From Albifimbria verrucaria (lineage: Eukaryota; Ascomycota; Sordariomycetes; Hypocreales; Stachybotryaceae), in assembly GCA_020081605.1 (NCBI GenBank), contig JAHREC010000049.1, positions 62,001-126,000 of the forward strand: DNA of 64,000 bases, read 5' to 3'. Positions within the stretch are counted from its first letter, which is position 1. The number at the start of each line of letters is the position of its first letter. The notes beneath the pieces are model-generated. The model did not search any database and was not told the DNA's origin. It saw only the letters and a program-made list of their open reading frames with translations. The position numbers and the translations under genes were made by a program. Below, piece after piece: positions 22,881-35,428 of the stretch.

Positions 22881-24179
22881 TCTTGGGCGCATCCACCACG
22901 GCGACTATAGTCTCGTTGCTGCCGGGGATCAGATGACTGACATAGTACCAGCCGTGGCCTGAAACGCATGATGGAAGGTAGCGAATATAGCGAGCTTTCT
23001 TACAACCCAGCCGTGGAGCCTTTCCAATTGCACGCGGCAAGCCAGTATGCCTGAGGAATGGCAGTTCCAACCAGGATAGGGAAAGGAATTCAGTCGTAGC
23101 CCTCGTAAGCGAAGCTACATACATGGTTAGCAAGCGAACAGGCAACACAGGTGGTTTTCAGGCTTAGGATCTTCTATCCATTTTATAACTAATTTCCGAG
23201 GGGTTAAGGAGAATCTGGTTCCTATTCTCTGTAATTATTATATCAACACTACAGTTTAGAGGTTCATCAAGAAGTTTGTGATATAATCTTAATTTAAGTT
23301 TTATTCAAACCAAATGTTTTCCTTTCTGTTAATATTGACATTGAGCAGACGCATGAGGCAGTCAAAACTAATGCTCGTGTTCGATTCCAAAAACCTGGCC
23401 GGCATCTCCGAGGAACTCTATTTAGTCATGCAATAGCAGAACTTAATTTTAATTCGTCGAACTCTTCAGACTAACGTCGACTTTAATTGCTTGGACACGA
23501 AAGTTAGGATAAGAGCAACTGCTGGTATCCTATCAACAGTTTTACTAGCGCCATAGAGAGCCACGTGTACTCTTTTCACTATAATCAGAGTAGCCAGCTT
23601 GCCTATGCGGCTTGCTGTGTATTGAGGTGCGCTGGCTCTGAGAATCATCATCTCAATCCCGCCATTCGGTGTGATGCCATAGTGATGCAATAAGAACTCA
23701 TCTACGAAGGCAGCTCAGCTACTGCAGTCAGCATTTCACTCGGCAGTACATGGTACGAAGATACGAGTTGACACAAATATCTAATCCATTTCCATGTCTC
23801 TCATTCTATGCACCGCGTCATGTATCCTTTTGGTCCTATTTTGATACCTTTATTCTAGGTTCTATACAAGGGATCCAAACCATATTCAACCTAATTCGAT
23901 CAATAAGCATTACAAAATGGAAGAAAGGCGCGGGATCTTTGACATACCTGCACCATCAAAATCTCAATAAGACAATTTATTGCATACTGCATTGAGCGAA
24001 TTTCCGAGAAACCGAAGTTAGACGCTGGTACTTCCTAAATTTCAGAGGCGGGGAGTATATACGTTTTTTTATTCAGGATTGAGAAGGTGAAACGCCTCTC
24101 AGCGCTGCTATGCATTAGGTGACGTGTAATGACACATAGATATCTACGAGGCAAGTATAATCTGATTATATACTACTTC
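22881..24179. other. intergenic, no gene recognised
   Basis: Contains only short ORFs, including 23466-23690 on the reverse strand and 23750-23995 on the forward strand, neither resembling a known family. May hold further relics of the transporter. Confidence 0.4.
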
Positions 24180-24322
24180 CGAGTTCTCTATAATACTAGG
24201 CTCTATATAGTGGTAGCTTTTAACCGCCCCTATATTCAAGGAACCGGACAGAGAAAACAGGGGCAAGCGTTTATTAACCTATAGAATATCTATTTTTAGG
24301 CGCGTCTCTGATTGCAAGATAA
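24180..24322 (+). repeat. dispersed repeat, copy 2, diverged mainly by transitions
   Basis: Alignable by eye over about 143 bp with 17723-17866, starting GAGTTCTCT and ending GCAAGATAA. Most differences are C-to-T or G-to-A with this copy the more AT-rich, as expected if RIP acted on it. Similarity stops abruptly at both ends. Confidence 0.7.
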
Positions 24323-25253
24323 ATCGTATTACTATCAGGGTTTCGGAGAGCAAAGCATTTCTCCGGTACCACAAGCTTGCAGCATCAGACCTCAGAAGGT
24401 AATACATATATTTAATAGACAAGATGTATTGATATATCGCAGAGCGTGACAACCTTTATGCTCGCATGAAGGAACCATGTATTAACTCTTGGAAGACGAA
24501 CTAGCTTCTGTAGCGAATGGGTGAGCATTGAGCTACAGCACGATCCACACTAACCTGACCACCGCAGTATTTGCGCGTGTAACCTATGCCCTGAACTAAT
24601 CGTAACAAATGTCAGCTCATTATAGAATGTGATTTGACGTGCATACATGGCTTCGCCACACCACGATGGCCACCTCATTAATCGTTGATAGACAGCGACT
24701 CGTCACTGGGTGCCGTTCAGTTACAGTTGTAATAGGCGATTACATAACTGCCAACAGAGTATGCTATCCAAAAGCAATAGACTCACTTGAAGCCATGAGT
24801 TTATTGTACGTGAAATAATCGTTGTCCCAGCCAGCTACTGGACAAGTCATATATGTAAGTTAACAGATTCATCAGAACTGAGAATATATGGGAATAATCC
24901 TTTCTTATTGTGGCTGAACTAATGAGTGTACGATATATCCAAACAATTGCCTAAATCCCAAGTAAACTAAAATCAAGAACAACAGTATTAAATCAGTTTT
25001 TTTTCTTTTGCTTTTGTGTTTTTAAGAGAATTATTCCCGTTATTTCTCTCAAGAATTGGTGAATATCACGTCCTACGCTGATTCTTATCGTTGCATACCA
25101 GCCTAGGGTGCGTGATATGGCGTTTGTGGTGTCGATCTCATGGAGGAGTGGGACAAGCTGCGCCGACAATCCCTCTGGCGGCGGCTACCTGTTGGCTATT
25201 AGATATCCGTAGTCAACCAGTGTTAACCTTGAGACACATACCAAGGCAAGAAA
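24323..25253. other. intergenic, no gene recognised
   Basis: No ORF or repeat of note; short T run near 25000. Confidence 0.4.
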
Positions 25254-25269
25254 CTAATAGCAACTTGTG

Positions 25270-25464
25270 TCAGCATCGTTTTATGATACCATAGGAAGAA
25301 AAAGCACTTACAACAGGGTCGGTGACACCGGTGCACCCTGCTGCACTATTGATAAAGGAGCACAGCGCTTGCACAGTGCAAGTAAGCTGTCTCTCCTCGA
25401 GATTGCCTGGAGCAGCCATTGCGGAGGCAGCGACAAAGGGAATCAGGACCACGGAGAAACGCAT
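25270..25464 (-). CDS. short secreted protein
   Basis: ATG at 25464 opens a clear signal peptide (MRFSVVLIPFVAASAMAAP), followed by an acidic/Gln segment (LEERQ) that could be a processing site and a short chain with three cysteines (C-T-V-Q-A-L-C and a later C-T-G-V). Read straight through, it is 64 residues and ends at a TGA at 25270. A good donor (GTAAGT) and acceptor (CTATTAG) define a possible intron at 25254-25311, which would give a different C-terminus downstream. Function unknown; size and secretion fit the fungal small secreted protein class. Confidence 0.55.
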   Translation of the reverse strand: MRFSVVLIPFVAASAMAAPGNLEERQLTCTVQALCSFINSAAGCTGVTDPVVSAFSSYGIIKRC

Positions 25465-25499
25465 CGTAGTTATTGGAAGAGTGCAGAAGTTAGAGAAAA

Positions 25500-28400
25500 G
25501 AGTGGTATTCGTGTAATGTAGAAGAATGTGTTAGGATTGCAGACAGCTGGGATGGGAGGTAGGTTAGAACCGGGGAAGAAAGGGATACTTATAGTTCAAG
25601 AATTTCAGCTCTTAAGTCTGCGAAGACAAGTGAGGCATCATAATCATAACGACCGCCTACTTCACTTAGCCATTCTAGTTTCAGCCGATAGTCTGAACAT
25701 GGAGACCCCTACCTAGCTCCTGCGAATATTGCTGCGTTTAAGGACACCCTCTTTCGGAAACAAGTCCTCATGACATACGCCTCCTCGTAGGATATGACGG
25801 AAATTGCTGAACAACCCCACAAGCCCGGAGTGATTGTTCCTTTGATAAACAGGTGATTCCTACCAGGACTTTCAGGTTGCATAATCGTCGGCTTATTAGG
25901 TGATTTTCAGGAGCTTTAGACTCCCAGCTGGGTTTTAAGAATACTTGCGTGTATATTTTGCTGCTAGTGCTAGTGGGAGTGCTCTCCTCTGGTAGCAACG
26001 CTTCACTGGGTTTGGTAGAACCTCTATGAATGAAGCCGTGATAGACGCATCAGAGCATGGTGGTGTATGTTATGACTGGTTTGCGTAAAGCAAATAGAGG
26101 AAGGTGGCTGTACTTGAAAGCTTCAACTTAAATGTGATAGTGTTTACATGATGTTATTATCTCACAGCCAATTATCCCACATAGAATAAAATTTGCTGAG
26201 CGGGATCCTTCGAATATGGTATATGCATTCAAACAGACCATTTTTTCAGAGGTGAAAAAATGACAGAGTTCTTCTCGAAGCCCAGTTTTATGGCTAAATC
26301 CTGAACACGTTACTGGCCTTCACCGACGGTCCGATGCAGGGTTCCCCGTTTGGAGTCGACGATAATATATCGTGGCCTATTAGATGGTGTAGTGCAGCAT
26401 CGCCTTCAATCACCCCACGTCTGTGCTACAATGTACAGGTGATTGGTCTCACTCTGGTCTGACCAAAGGAGACGTCAGCTCATCCTGGTTCTTGTGTCGG
26501 ATGTCAAGGTGACAGGAGCGCCCCCACCATATTCTTGGCCAAGCTGATGATGCATGACGAAGAAATGAAGCAGAAAAGACTTGTCTTGGAGAAAGCGGGG
26601 CCCGCACCCAATCAGATAGACGCCGCAACTGACAAAAGGGCGAGCTCCAATGGATTGGAACGTCGTTGGGCAACCTTGCACCCTGCTCTGCGAAAGGCGC
26701 AAAATCCTTCACCAGGGTCCAGCTGAGAATTTGCATGTCGGCCGGCAAATGTTAAAAAGCGTATACACACATTGCGGCAGGCAGCGAGGCTGGATTCAAA
26801 CATTTCAAATAGACAACAACGTGTGACTGTGGATATTGTCATGAATTTGTACACATTAAGCTCAAGAAGAGCCACTGCATCATCCTGAGAACATCCTGCA
26901 TGGCAGAGCAAATGGCTCATCCAGGTGTTGAATTAATCTGTTCTGGCAAACCAAATGTGACGGGCTACTCTCCTCTCCTCCTACTATAGGTAGCTTCCAC
27001 CTAGGTAGAACGTGATGAATAGGAGGAGTGTCCCTGTACCTAAGCAGGAGATGTAGGGCACTTTGCAATGTCGGTTTGTGATACGGCTACTAAAAGAACA
27101 ACTTATGAGCTTGGGCCATCATTTTGGCTTAGAAATGTATGACTTCCCAAAACTGCTCTATTATGACTTTTTCTTTACCTATGGGTTCTCTCTGCTTATT
27201 TCTAGCTATTCTACAGTAAAGACAGATCAGGTCCAAAACGTGTTGTAGATGGATTTATAGTCTTTCCTCTTTGCAATTGACTCCACTCTATCGTTACATA
27301 CGCCTTAGCTCTGAGATAAAAAAGACTGACAAAAGAAGATGTACCACTTTATTACAAACCCACGACGTATCATATGCGTCACCTCAACCATTAGCAAGAA
27401 TATTATATGACGCATGCGGCCGGGTCTGGGCCATCCCAGTCAAGTTTCTGTTATGAATCCTAGACGGGGTGTGTTCTCAGGTGTTTGCTTCTGACGAGTT
27501 AAATGGGTAGCTCTACGTTGAAAGAAGATGAGACAATTTGTAAGACGTAACAATTCAACTAACGGTTACAATAGTCGGCAACAATGTGACATGCTGCCCC
27601 TGTCAAGTGACCCAATAATTGAGTGCCGCTTCATCTTCGCTACCTAGTGGAATATGTATCAGGCTACGACTGGAGCTGTATGAATATCCTTTTCTGAGTG
27701 AAAGGCCGAAACATAGACGCTACATTCGCAATATGATAAGCCCCTATCTTTTCGGTTTCCTCAGAAAAAGACAGACCTATTGTCACTTGGCGTACCACAA
27801 TGCAGCTTATGACAATATAATTGATCAGGCATCTTTGTTCCTTGCAACGAAACGTGCCCCACATCGTCAATACAATTCCATCCTCAAATCACGAATAAAC
27901 ATTATCTTTAGTAACCTAGTCGCTTATAGCACGTTGTACTAGGACATATGGGCTTAAATGTTTGAATATTTTACAGAAGCGCTTTTATACCTCTCCCTTT
28001 TCTATTATATGGCAATATTACATCTGCAAGTCCTGCCCATCAACATGCGGCACCTGCATCGATTGGGTAATTCCAAGCTGGATCGTAGCGTCTTTTCACG
28101 GCACATAATCCATGGCTATCCGGATAGAGTTTGACGGGAGAATATGATCATTTCATGAGGGAAGGCTGAGCTGCTGAGGCAGATCGAGGCGTAGCCGCTT
28201 GGTACTGCCTTTCGACTGCAGCGTGTTAGGATCATGCATATACTGGAGGTTTTGATTCGAGGCAGTAGAAATGCACTCCTCAGGAAAGAGACAGGGTCAT
28301 TGGAGGTGGCAAGCCATTTGGCCGGTAGAAAATTATTTCAATGTTGTTCAAGTGGAAGGTCAACAGCCACGCGAGTCGCTGTTGAGCCTGTGGCGGCGCG

Positions 28401-29646
28401 CACAGGACCGGGGGTCCGTAGAGCGGAATTATGATATGCCATACGCATTACACATATAAGGGAAAGCTACCCCTATTTCCTTTGCGATCTTCAAGTCTCT
28501 TATAATACATTAATATAGCGCTTAGCAGCAGTCAATTGGAAGTTCCAATTCTTCGTTCCAACAAATGTCCTGACGGCGATACTAGACCCTGTGGCAAAAT
28601 TTGCAGTGTTAAAGCAAGCTCCATACCTTCAACATGATGAAAATTCAATAAATACTATCTGCGATGTCCATCTTTGCATTGTAGATCTCACCAACTACCA
28701 TTTGATATGCAAATATATATCCCACCATTTGTGGGAAGCCTCTTAAGCTAGCATATCCGAGAATCATGCATTCATTTGCTGCTGGTTCAACAACCTATCA
28801 ACTTCAGTATGGGAAATTCAACCATCTAACTGAGCTGAATTGCTTCCTACTACTTCAAGCCGATACGATTCAGTTGCGTTTCATCTAAGCAAGGCATCAA
28901 TGAGAGCCAGATACTGATCAAGTCCCGAGTATTCGTGCGACACTCTACGGTCGGGACCCATTTAGCAGCGTCTCTAGAAATCACCCAAACAGGAATCAGA
29001 ACCATTTCTGCGCCGGCTATGGCCATGAACCCCGAATTATCAAGAATTAGCTCAAGTGATATATAACAAGGCGATTGGTAGCGCCGAGGTACTTCCATGT
29101 TCAAGTTACAATAAACTCTGGACAACAAGAGTAAGCCAAGAGCAAGACAATAATAGTGCCGACAGCCAGGTTAAGTCATTTATACATGAGTTTTGTCTAT
29201 ACTGCCATTGAAGGAGTCTGACGTAAGATGCTCGATTGCTGGCCAGAAATGTGCTAAACTCCTGATTTTATGCGGCTAAATGTTTTGAAGTTTGATTGGC
29301 GGACGAAGCAGACTTTTCACTCCTGAAACCAAGACTCCAGAAGGATGAGAAATTCAACATTTGCCAATTCCTACCGGCAATTGATCATTGACCTGGTCTG
29401 CGAGGCAGGCGCGAGAAGCTGGCCAGCCGAGACGGACAATGAGAACATGAGACATGGTGGAATCATATCCCAAGGAGGATAGACATAAGATAGCGCAACG
29501 TGTTATAGAATGCAAATGTGAAAAGTATAAATATATGGGATTATCCCGCTTTCCTCTCGCAATATCTCTACTCAATCAAAGACATCACTCAAAGACACGC
29601 AAAGCTAAATTTTATCACCTGTACCGTACCAGACCAGACTCTCAAG
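25500..29646. other. 4.1 kb region without recognisable genes
   Basis: Only short ORFs on both strands. Overlapping ORFs around 26450-26920 are the longest but show no known domain; 28850-29128 has one hydrophobic stretch only. No tRNA-like B-box with paired stem was found. Possibly relic genes beyond recognition. Confidence 0.4.
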
Positions 29647-30259
29647 ATGCCCGCTTACAGCACCCTCTTTCCCTTGCCGCATTTCTCAGTCTCGCTGCTG
29701 CAGGAATCAACAGCGTCGATTTCTCTGGCAGCGGCTGCGCCCAGGGGACTGTCGGTAAAAGCAATGAAGGCGAGCTTCTATCGACCCTCATTTTTGATGC
29801 ATACAACACTGAGGTCGCCATCCCCAACCTGGACTGCAGCGTTATCATCAGCTTCACTGTCCCAGATGACTGGACTAGCTCTACCTTAACTACCAAAATC
29901 CGTGGAACCACGTCGTTGGCGGCAGCGGGTGCGCAAGCCGTCTTGAGCAGCTCCGTGCGTGGCCTTCCCTGTACCTCTGCTTTTGACAGTTACTGACGAG
30001 CACAATTGAGTTGCAGGGTGGTGGCAAGACAGTTGAAGGCCCATCCAATGCCGACTTCGAGCAGATTGAGAATTCTATTGTGGCCGGTGCTGGAGGCACT
30101 ACTCAGACCGTTACCCTGGTCACAGCTTTAGCGCTTGGTGGCACGCTATCAGATAGCGATACAGCATCTGTAAGTCTGCAGATTGCAGTAAACTTGGGGA
30201 AGTTTATTGACTGTGTCTAGGTGTTTTCCATTGAGCTTGGCTTTTCTTCAAGTGCCTAG
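29647..30259 (+). CDS. DUF4360-like secreted protein, frameshifted
   Basis: Starts at ATG 29647 with a hydrophobic leader (AAFLSLAAAGI), then a mature chain with G-S-G-C-A-Q-G-T-V, the hallmark start of DUF4360 proteins, followed by DAYNTEVAIPNLDCSVIISF and a V-T-L-V-T strand late in the chain. DUF4360 proteins are secreted beta-rich fungal and bacterial proteins of unknown function. Introns 29955-30016 and 30170-30220 have good borders and leave a TAG at 30257-30259. One frame break lies in the leader at a CCC run (29671-29673), one base short. The chain is about 170 residues, slightly shorter than usual. Confidence 0.65.
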
Positions 30260-31147
30260 TTAGATTTCGGCTCTTGCAGAGGCTGGTCCTCTTTTCGGGC
30301 GGAGCAATCGAAACGACAATTGCGGCAGGGCGATTCTCAGTCTATAGCCTTTAGGTTGTGAGGGACTCTCCAAAAGTTGTATTACATATAAAACTTAAAC
30401 AATCTTTAGGTCTCACCTTGTTGCCAATGCCGCTATTTTGTCCATAGCGGTACATAACTCCATTTGTTGTCTATTATTACGAATTTCTGGGAACTTCCGT
30501 ATGAACCTGCATTGCCTTGAAACTTATCCCGTGTGAAATTATGCTTGGTTACGACAGGATAATTGACTGAGATAGCCAGCTTAGAGCTCACACGTAATCT
30601 GCGTGGGAGGTATCTCACTGTGGTTTTCAAGTCTCGTTATTGACTGCTTCCATGACACTGATTTCATCACATTGTAGTTGAACATCAATGTAAGTATTTC
30701 CTAGAAAATGAAAAGAAAGGAGACGAAAGAGGCACAGCGGAGCATGGCTTTATTCGCAAGTGAACAATTGTCCAAATGAAGAAATACCATCAGATGCTGT
30801 GGAGCTAGCAAATCGTATGACGAAAGATTTGTGGAGCATGCGTAAAGGACGGCTTTAGTAAGCTGCTAAGACCCAGAGGTCTCGTCTCCATAGAAGAATA
30901 ATTGCTCTGCCAGGCGCTTCATGCATTGTAGAGATTCTTCAATTCTAATTGGTGAGGGCAGGTAACTAGGAAGGGGCCCTGAATCTAAACTCTTAGACAT
31001 TTGGTTAATATAAAATAAACTACTATACTCTCAAGAATCTATAGGCTACTAGGAAGCAACGCCCATACTTATATATCGCCCGTAGTCCCGCCAAATTAGC
31101 TGCCGTGAGGTATAGGGTAGGTATCTACACCTCTGAGATTGCCTCGT
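30260..31147. other. intergenic, no gene recognised
   Basis: Convergent spacer between the DUF4360-like gene and the cupin gene; nothing recognisable. Confidence 0.4.
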
Positions 31148-32265
31148 TTATTCGTCAATGGATGGAAAGATGGCTGAGTCCCAAGCCTCCGCATGCAGTA
31201 CTAGCTGCCCAGCTAATCCGAGAAGTCTCTGACCTTTGACCACCGCTTCTGAACCTGGCACCACAGCTGCTGCAGCATAGAATCTTGTCAATGCAACCTT
31301 ACTCCAGTACTTAAACTTGAACCCAGCAGGCACAACAGCAGTATCCCCTGTGGATAACATTGCTGTTGCGTCGTTAATCTGCACGAACAACTGTCCCTCC
31401 AATACCCGGAAGACTTGTGCAACAGCGGGATCGTGATACTCTGTAACCTGAGGTTCCTGTCCGTCAAATCGTGTCGTCTGCATGGTGATTGTGCTAAGTG
31501 TCAAGCGACCATTAGATTCAGCGGTTGACATGTATAGTGCAACAACTTGACCGAGCTTCCTATGAAGATACTTGGGTCCCCAGCTGCCTGCGATATAGTA
31601 AGGCACTGTTGCATTCGGGAGAACGTTGGCGCCGTTATGCCAAGGAATCTGCGGACTCGTAGTGCCATTGAGGATATCAAAGTTCAACGAGAAATCAGGA
31701 GGATGGTAGTCGTAGTACTGCCTGTCCGCCACTGCTTCCTCAAGCCTATTGAAGTTGAACTCCTTATAGGAACTCCAAGGCGCATTGTTTTGAGATTTGA
31801 ATGGCGTGCTGACGAACTGGTAGAATGGGAAACCGCCCGGGGTCACCACGCCGATAACCTCGGTGTCTGGCTCAATGATCTTGAAGGAATGGTTCTGATT
31901 CACTGGAACTGATGCTATATCGAGTGGTCCGAGCCTTCGTGTTTCATTTTGAACAGAAAGCTGTAAAGCTCCTTTGGCAATGAAGAAAGTCTCGTGGTAC
32001 AGAACATGATAATGAACTAGGATCTGGTCAGACCGCGGGCCTGCGATCGTGACGAGTGACAGAGCAGATGCAGTGCTGACGTCTGTTACTGGGAATCCCA
32101 CTGCGTAGTCCTGAGCTTGGACTGTGAACCCCGTGAGTGGGGAATCACGTATGGACGTATGTGGTCGGGCTCATTGTCAACAACAAGACAGCTGCTAGCA
32201 GTTGCCTGTTGACTAAGACAAAGAACGAAAGAGGAGGTGGTGATTAAAGACCGAAGAGATAACAT
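31148..32265 (-). CDS. secreted quercetinase-like bicupin dioxygenase, frameshifted
   Basis: Related to fungal quercetin 2,3-dioxygenase, a secreted metal (Cu or Fe) enzyme that opens the flavonol ring. The N-terminus is a signal peptide (MLSLRSLITTSSFVLCLSQQ). Cupin 1 has the metal motif HYHVLYHETFFIAKGALQL, with two His, Glu and Gly in the correct spacing; cupin 2 shows TEYHDPAVAQVFRVLEGQL and a VPAGFKFKYWS turn, less canonical. Single exon of about 370 residues, near the family norm. One frame break sits between leader and cupin 1 at the G run 32139-32142 (one base short); everything after is open. Upstream lies an imperfect tandem duplication (32480-32760) in its likely promoter. Confidence 0.8.
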
Positions 32266-32479
32266 GGTTGAGGATAGATGTGGCCGTGTCTGAGTATGAA
32301 TGAAGGCTCATAAGGCCCTGGGGACCTGTCTTTGTATATACGTAAAGATCACCTTGGTCTTAACGAGTGCGTACTTGTTATTCATGCGAAGCCAACCACC
32401 CGTCTGCGCCACGATATCTCGCTTAGGAGTAGATGTATTTGTCCGATCCTCAGATAGATTTCCTGCGATCACCATCTTT

Positions 32480-32760
32480 ACCAAGCCCGAAGCCTTTCCC
32501 CGAAGCCCTGAATTAGACCCAAGTTCCATTGGACATAGGCCATTCTAGCCCCGCTTCGAGGGGACGTAGTGCCGCTAAAATCTCACTGTCGATTGTACTA
32601 CTATTGAGTGGACCTGTCATTAGGCGCAAAATCCCCGTAGCATTAGATTTGCCAAGACGGGAGCTTTCTCCACCAGCCTCGAATTAGACCCAAGTTTTAT
32701 TGGATATCAGCGATTCTACTCCCGATGCGATGGGCCGGCCGCGCCGTTCAAATCTCTCTA
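32480..32760. repeat. imperfect direct repeat pair in the cupin promoter region
   Basis: Copy A (32480-32590) and copy B (32652-32760) share the order CCAAG, then GAATTAGACCCAAGTT, ATTGGA, GATTCTA or a close variant, CCC, and GCCG followed by AAATCTC. Both lie 215-500 bp upstream of the cupin start. Differences include several transitions. Could be a duplicated regulatory segment or two copies of a short element. Confidence 0.6.
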
Positions 32761-33433
32761 TTTCTTAGGTACCGGGATCTTCGGCTCCCACTAACAAGTA
32801 CGCAATCACTCGACGCAGCCTAGCAATTCTTATGACTGACGGCGTATCGGTGCCTAATATCTATAATGACCTCCATATACAACTTGGGTTTTTTTTTTTT
32901 TAAATATTCTTTTTCGGCGAAGACAAGTAGAATAGAAACTCAATGGTTCACTATGATAGACTGCCGGTCCTTATAGCTAGCTCATGAAGGCACATGTTTG
33001 AGCTCAGTCAGCTGATACGTACTGAATCGTTGGTTCAAGGCCAAGGGTATGTAGGTTAGCAGATCAATATAATATTCAAGGTCAACCGAACGAGCATTAG
33101 TAATAAGCATTACTAGTTTCGTCTCGCATTCGGCAGATCGTTACCGTTCGCTGCGCATAACACCTCCCTCCGGGGAGATATTTCGTGATAGTGGCTAATT
33201 AGCGGTTGGTTTGGGGGCTAGCGTGGGCATTGATGAAAGGAGGCTTGCTAGACGAGATGGGAAGTAATTGCTTCTGCATGGCCTTGCACATCATATGCCG
33301 CGTTGAGATTGCCCAAGTGGCCGGGAAGACACCACGGGAAGCATTGCGAAACTCAGTCTTTCTGAATAACCAAGAATCCTCAGTTTTCGTCCTTATCATA
33401 TCAACTTCGCTGCCTTACCATATCTGAAGACAT
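32761..33433. other. intergenic
   Basis: Includes a T run near 32889. No gene recognised. Confidence 0.4.
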
Positions 33434-34852
33434 CTAATTGCTCTCGTTCACCCATTTAGATGGTGTAGCGAGTAGCGGTTGCCACGCTGGTGCGAGAAAC
33501 GATTGAATGGCATGAAATTCCTTCAATCCTGCATCTCCAATGTACCAAACATTCCGTCCGTACCTCGAGAGAAGCCCGAAATAATATGCCAATATCACCA
33601 TAGCTCGTGGTCTCTGTTCTTCGACCAGTTTCACAAATCTTCCATCAACGAGCACGGGGAACACAACAAGTCTCCTGCATACCTCACTGGATGTTATATT
33701 GTCCACCTCAATAGCACGCATCAGGCCGTTGATGTAATCAATGGCTGACGTGTAGGCGGATTGAACGTTTGAGTCCCACGCCTCTACCCTGTCTTGATTC
33801 TCGCTTGGAAGCAATAAGCTGTGGAGTGTTCCATCTCTTGCTTCTATACAGCTCTCTATAATCACAGCTGTTGATTTTATAAGCGTCGCTGTAGCTGAGC
33901 TACTATCCAGCCCGAGTATCTGCACTGCTCTGGCGAATACTTCGGCTGTGCTTTTCGTGACTCGTAACCTGTCGTTATTGTAAATTAGCATTTTACCTCT
34001 TTTAGACGCAAAGATAAATGTAACATAAAAAGTCTCGAGAAGTAGCCCAGCGGGAGCTTTGGGGGAGTAAGGAAAAACATACCAGTCAATTGGGGCAGTA
34101 TAAGGGTGCCGTGACCGGCCCTGCAGCATGAAAAATGCGCAAAGCCGATGGAGTTGGGCTGTAGCACATATGCTATCGATGTTGGTTCTATTCATCTGAG
34201 CAAGTTCTCTCTTACTCTCTCGCAGAGCCATGTTGAGGTAAAATGAGCCCAAGTTTGCCTTATCCGGGTTCCCTTCGATATATTGCTTTGATCGATGCAT
34301 TGCCGCCAAGGCGTACATTGCGAACCGGAGAGCTTCGGAGTGTAGTGAAAATTCTGGTATCATGGTATTCCATACGATCTTACACGGTCCGTCCAGCACC
34401 AAAGAAGGGCCAGTATGGGCGACATACTGGTGAAAAAGACCAAGCTCTGTGCTTGCCCTCTGCGATGATTCGGGCAGAATTAAACTCTTCGGTATACTGT
34501 CGAATTCTGATAGGAACATGAGCCGGCCGAATGTGTTATTTCCGACTCCATGCAGTCCAGGGCGTCTCCACGAGGGAAGACCAAGCGTAGATGCAGGGTA
34601 GCCCCTTTCGTGAGCAATCGCTGCAGGAGGGCTTGGTTTCATTACACTTGAAGACACGTTAGGGAATCGCATCTCAAGTAGTATTCATTTTCTTTTCATT
34701 GTGAGCGTGCGTACCTTAACTCTCCGCTTTCGGCATCGCTCGCAACCAGTTTTAGACTTGCTGTGATGCACTTTCGATCGCAGCTTTACGCCGGGTTGTC
34801 TGGGTCGATAGCCGTCCATCCATTGGAGTGCAGGAAACCCAGCACTAGCCAT
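33434..34852 (-). CDS. Zn2Cys6 regulator with fungal_trans_2-type domain
   Basis: Nuclear transcription factor. The ATG at 34852 begins an exon with TGCERCRKRRVK; an intron of 68 bp (GTACGC..TTCAAG, with a CCTAACG branch-like site) leads to CNETKPSCSDCSRKGLPC, completing C-x2-C-x6-C-x6-C-x2-C-x6-C. From 34672 the long C-terminal part is open to the stop at 33434 and fits the PF11951 type: HQYVAHTGPSLVLDG, ALRFAMYALAAMHRSKQ. Between the zinc cluster and this part the frame must change once, near 34560-34600, so either a small intron or an indel is present. It may regulate the adjacent cupin or RTA1-like gene; that is inference from position only. Confidence 0.75.
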
Positions 34853-35428
34853 GGCAGTTGAGGTTAATTGTCGAAGAGCGCAGTAGGCTTAACGAATTGC
34901 TGGGATTCAGCCCTCTTTATTTCTCGTTCCTCTTTTGGATATCCGAATCTTAGGCTAGGTGCAGTAGGACGATGAGTTAGACTAGCTTGTTAGCGTTGAA
35001 GAAATGGGCGTGTGTAGGTTGACCCCTGTGGACACGAGTATCATTTGCTCTGCTCAAAAGTGCTTACGTCAATGAGATTTTAATGCATCACCTGTGAAAG
35101 GACTTGGAAAAATGCTCACCTCGTTCTCTTTACGGCCTGGCGCTCTCTAAGCATCGCAGGCTAGTCTTGAGCCACATGGGCTTCAATAAACTAATACCTA
35201 AAAGGCTCCTGAACAAATCAAATCAAAGCGGCTAGGTAAACATAGCTTTGGGCAAGTAATTACATTTTCAATCTTGCCCGATTATATAAGTTTGGGTCAT
35301 CGCACTCTCCGTAACTCTTTCTGCTATGAGTATTGCATTCCTTCACTACTGCATCGTGCCGTATCGAGTTCAGAATTCCTTGTAAACTGCTTTACTTGAA
35401 ATCCTTCTTTCCCTTCAGCACCGACGCG
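34853..35428. promoter_or_regulatory. divergent promoter region, regulator / RTA1-like gene
   Basis: About 0.58 kb shared upstream region of the Zn2Cys6 regulator (-) and the second RTA1-like gene (+). No paired CGG triplets typical of zinc-cluster binding stand out clearly. Confidence 0.35.

Noticed and set aside
23376..23400. A GTTCGATTCC word like a tRNA B-box
   Set aside because: Flanking bases do not form a T-arm stem and no acceptor or A-box is found at the right distance.
26449..26920. Overlapping ORFs on both strands that could be a gene
   Set aside because: Open in several frames at once, no recognisable motif, no convincing introns or signal peptide.
28850..29128. Reverse ORF with a hydrophobic segment that might be an RTA1 or GPCR fragment
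   Set aside because: Only one hydrophobic stretch, and none of the family signatures is present.
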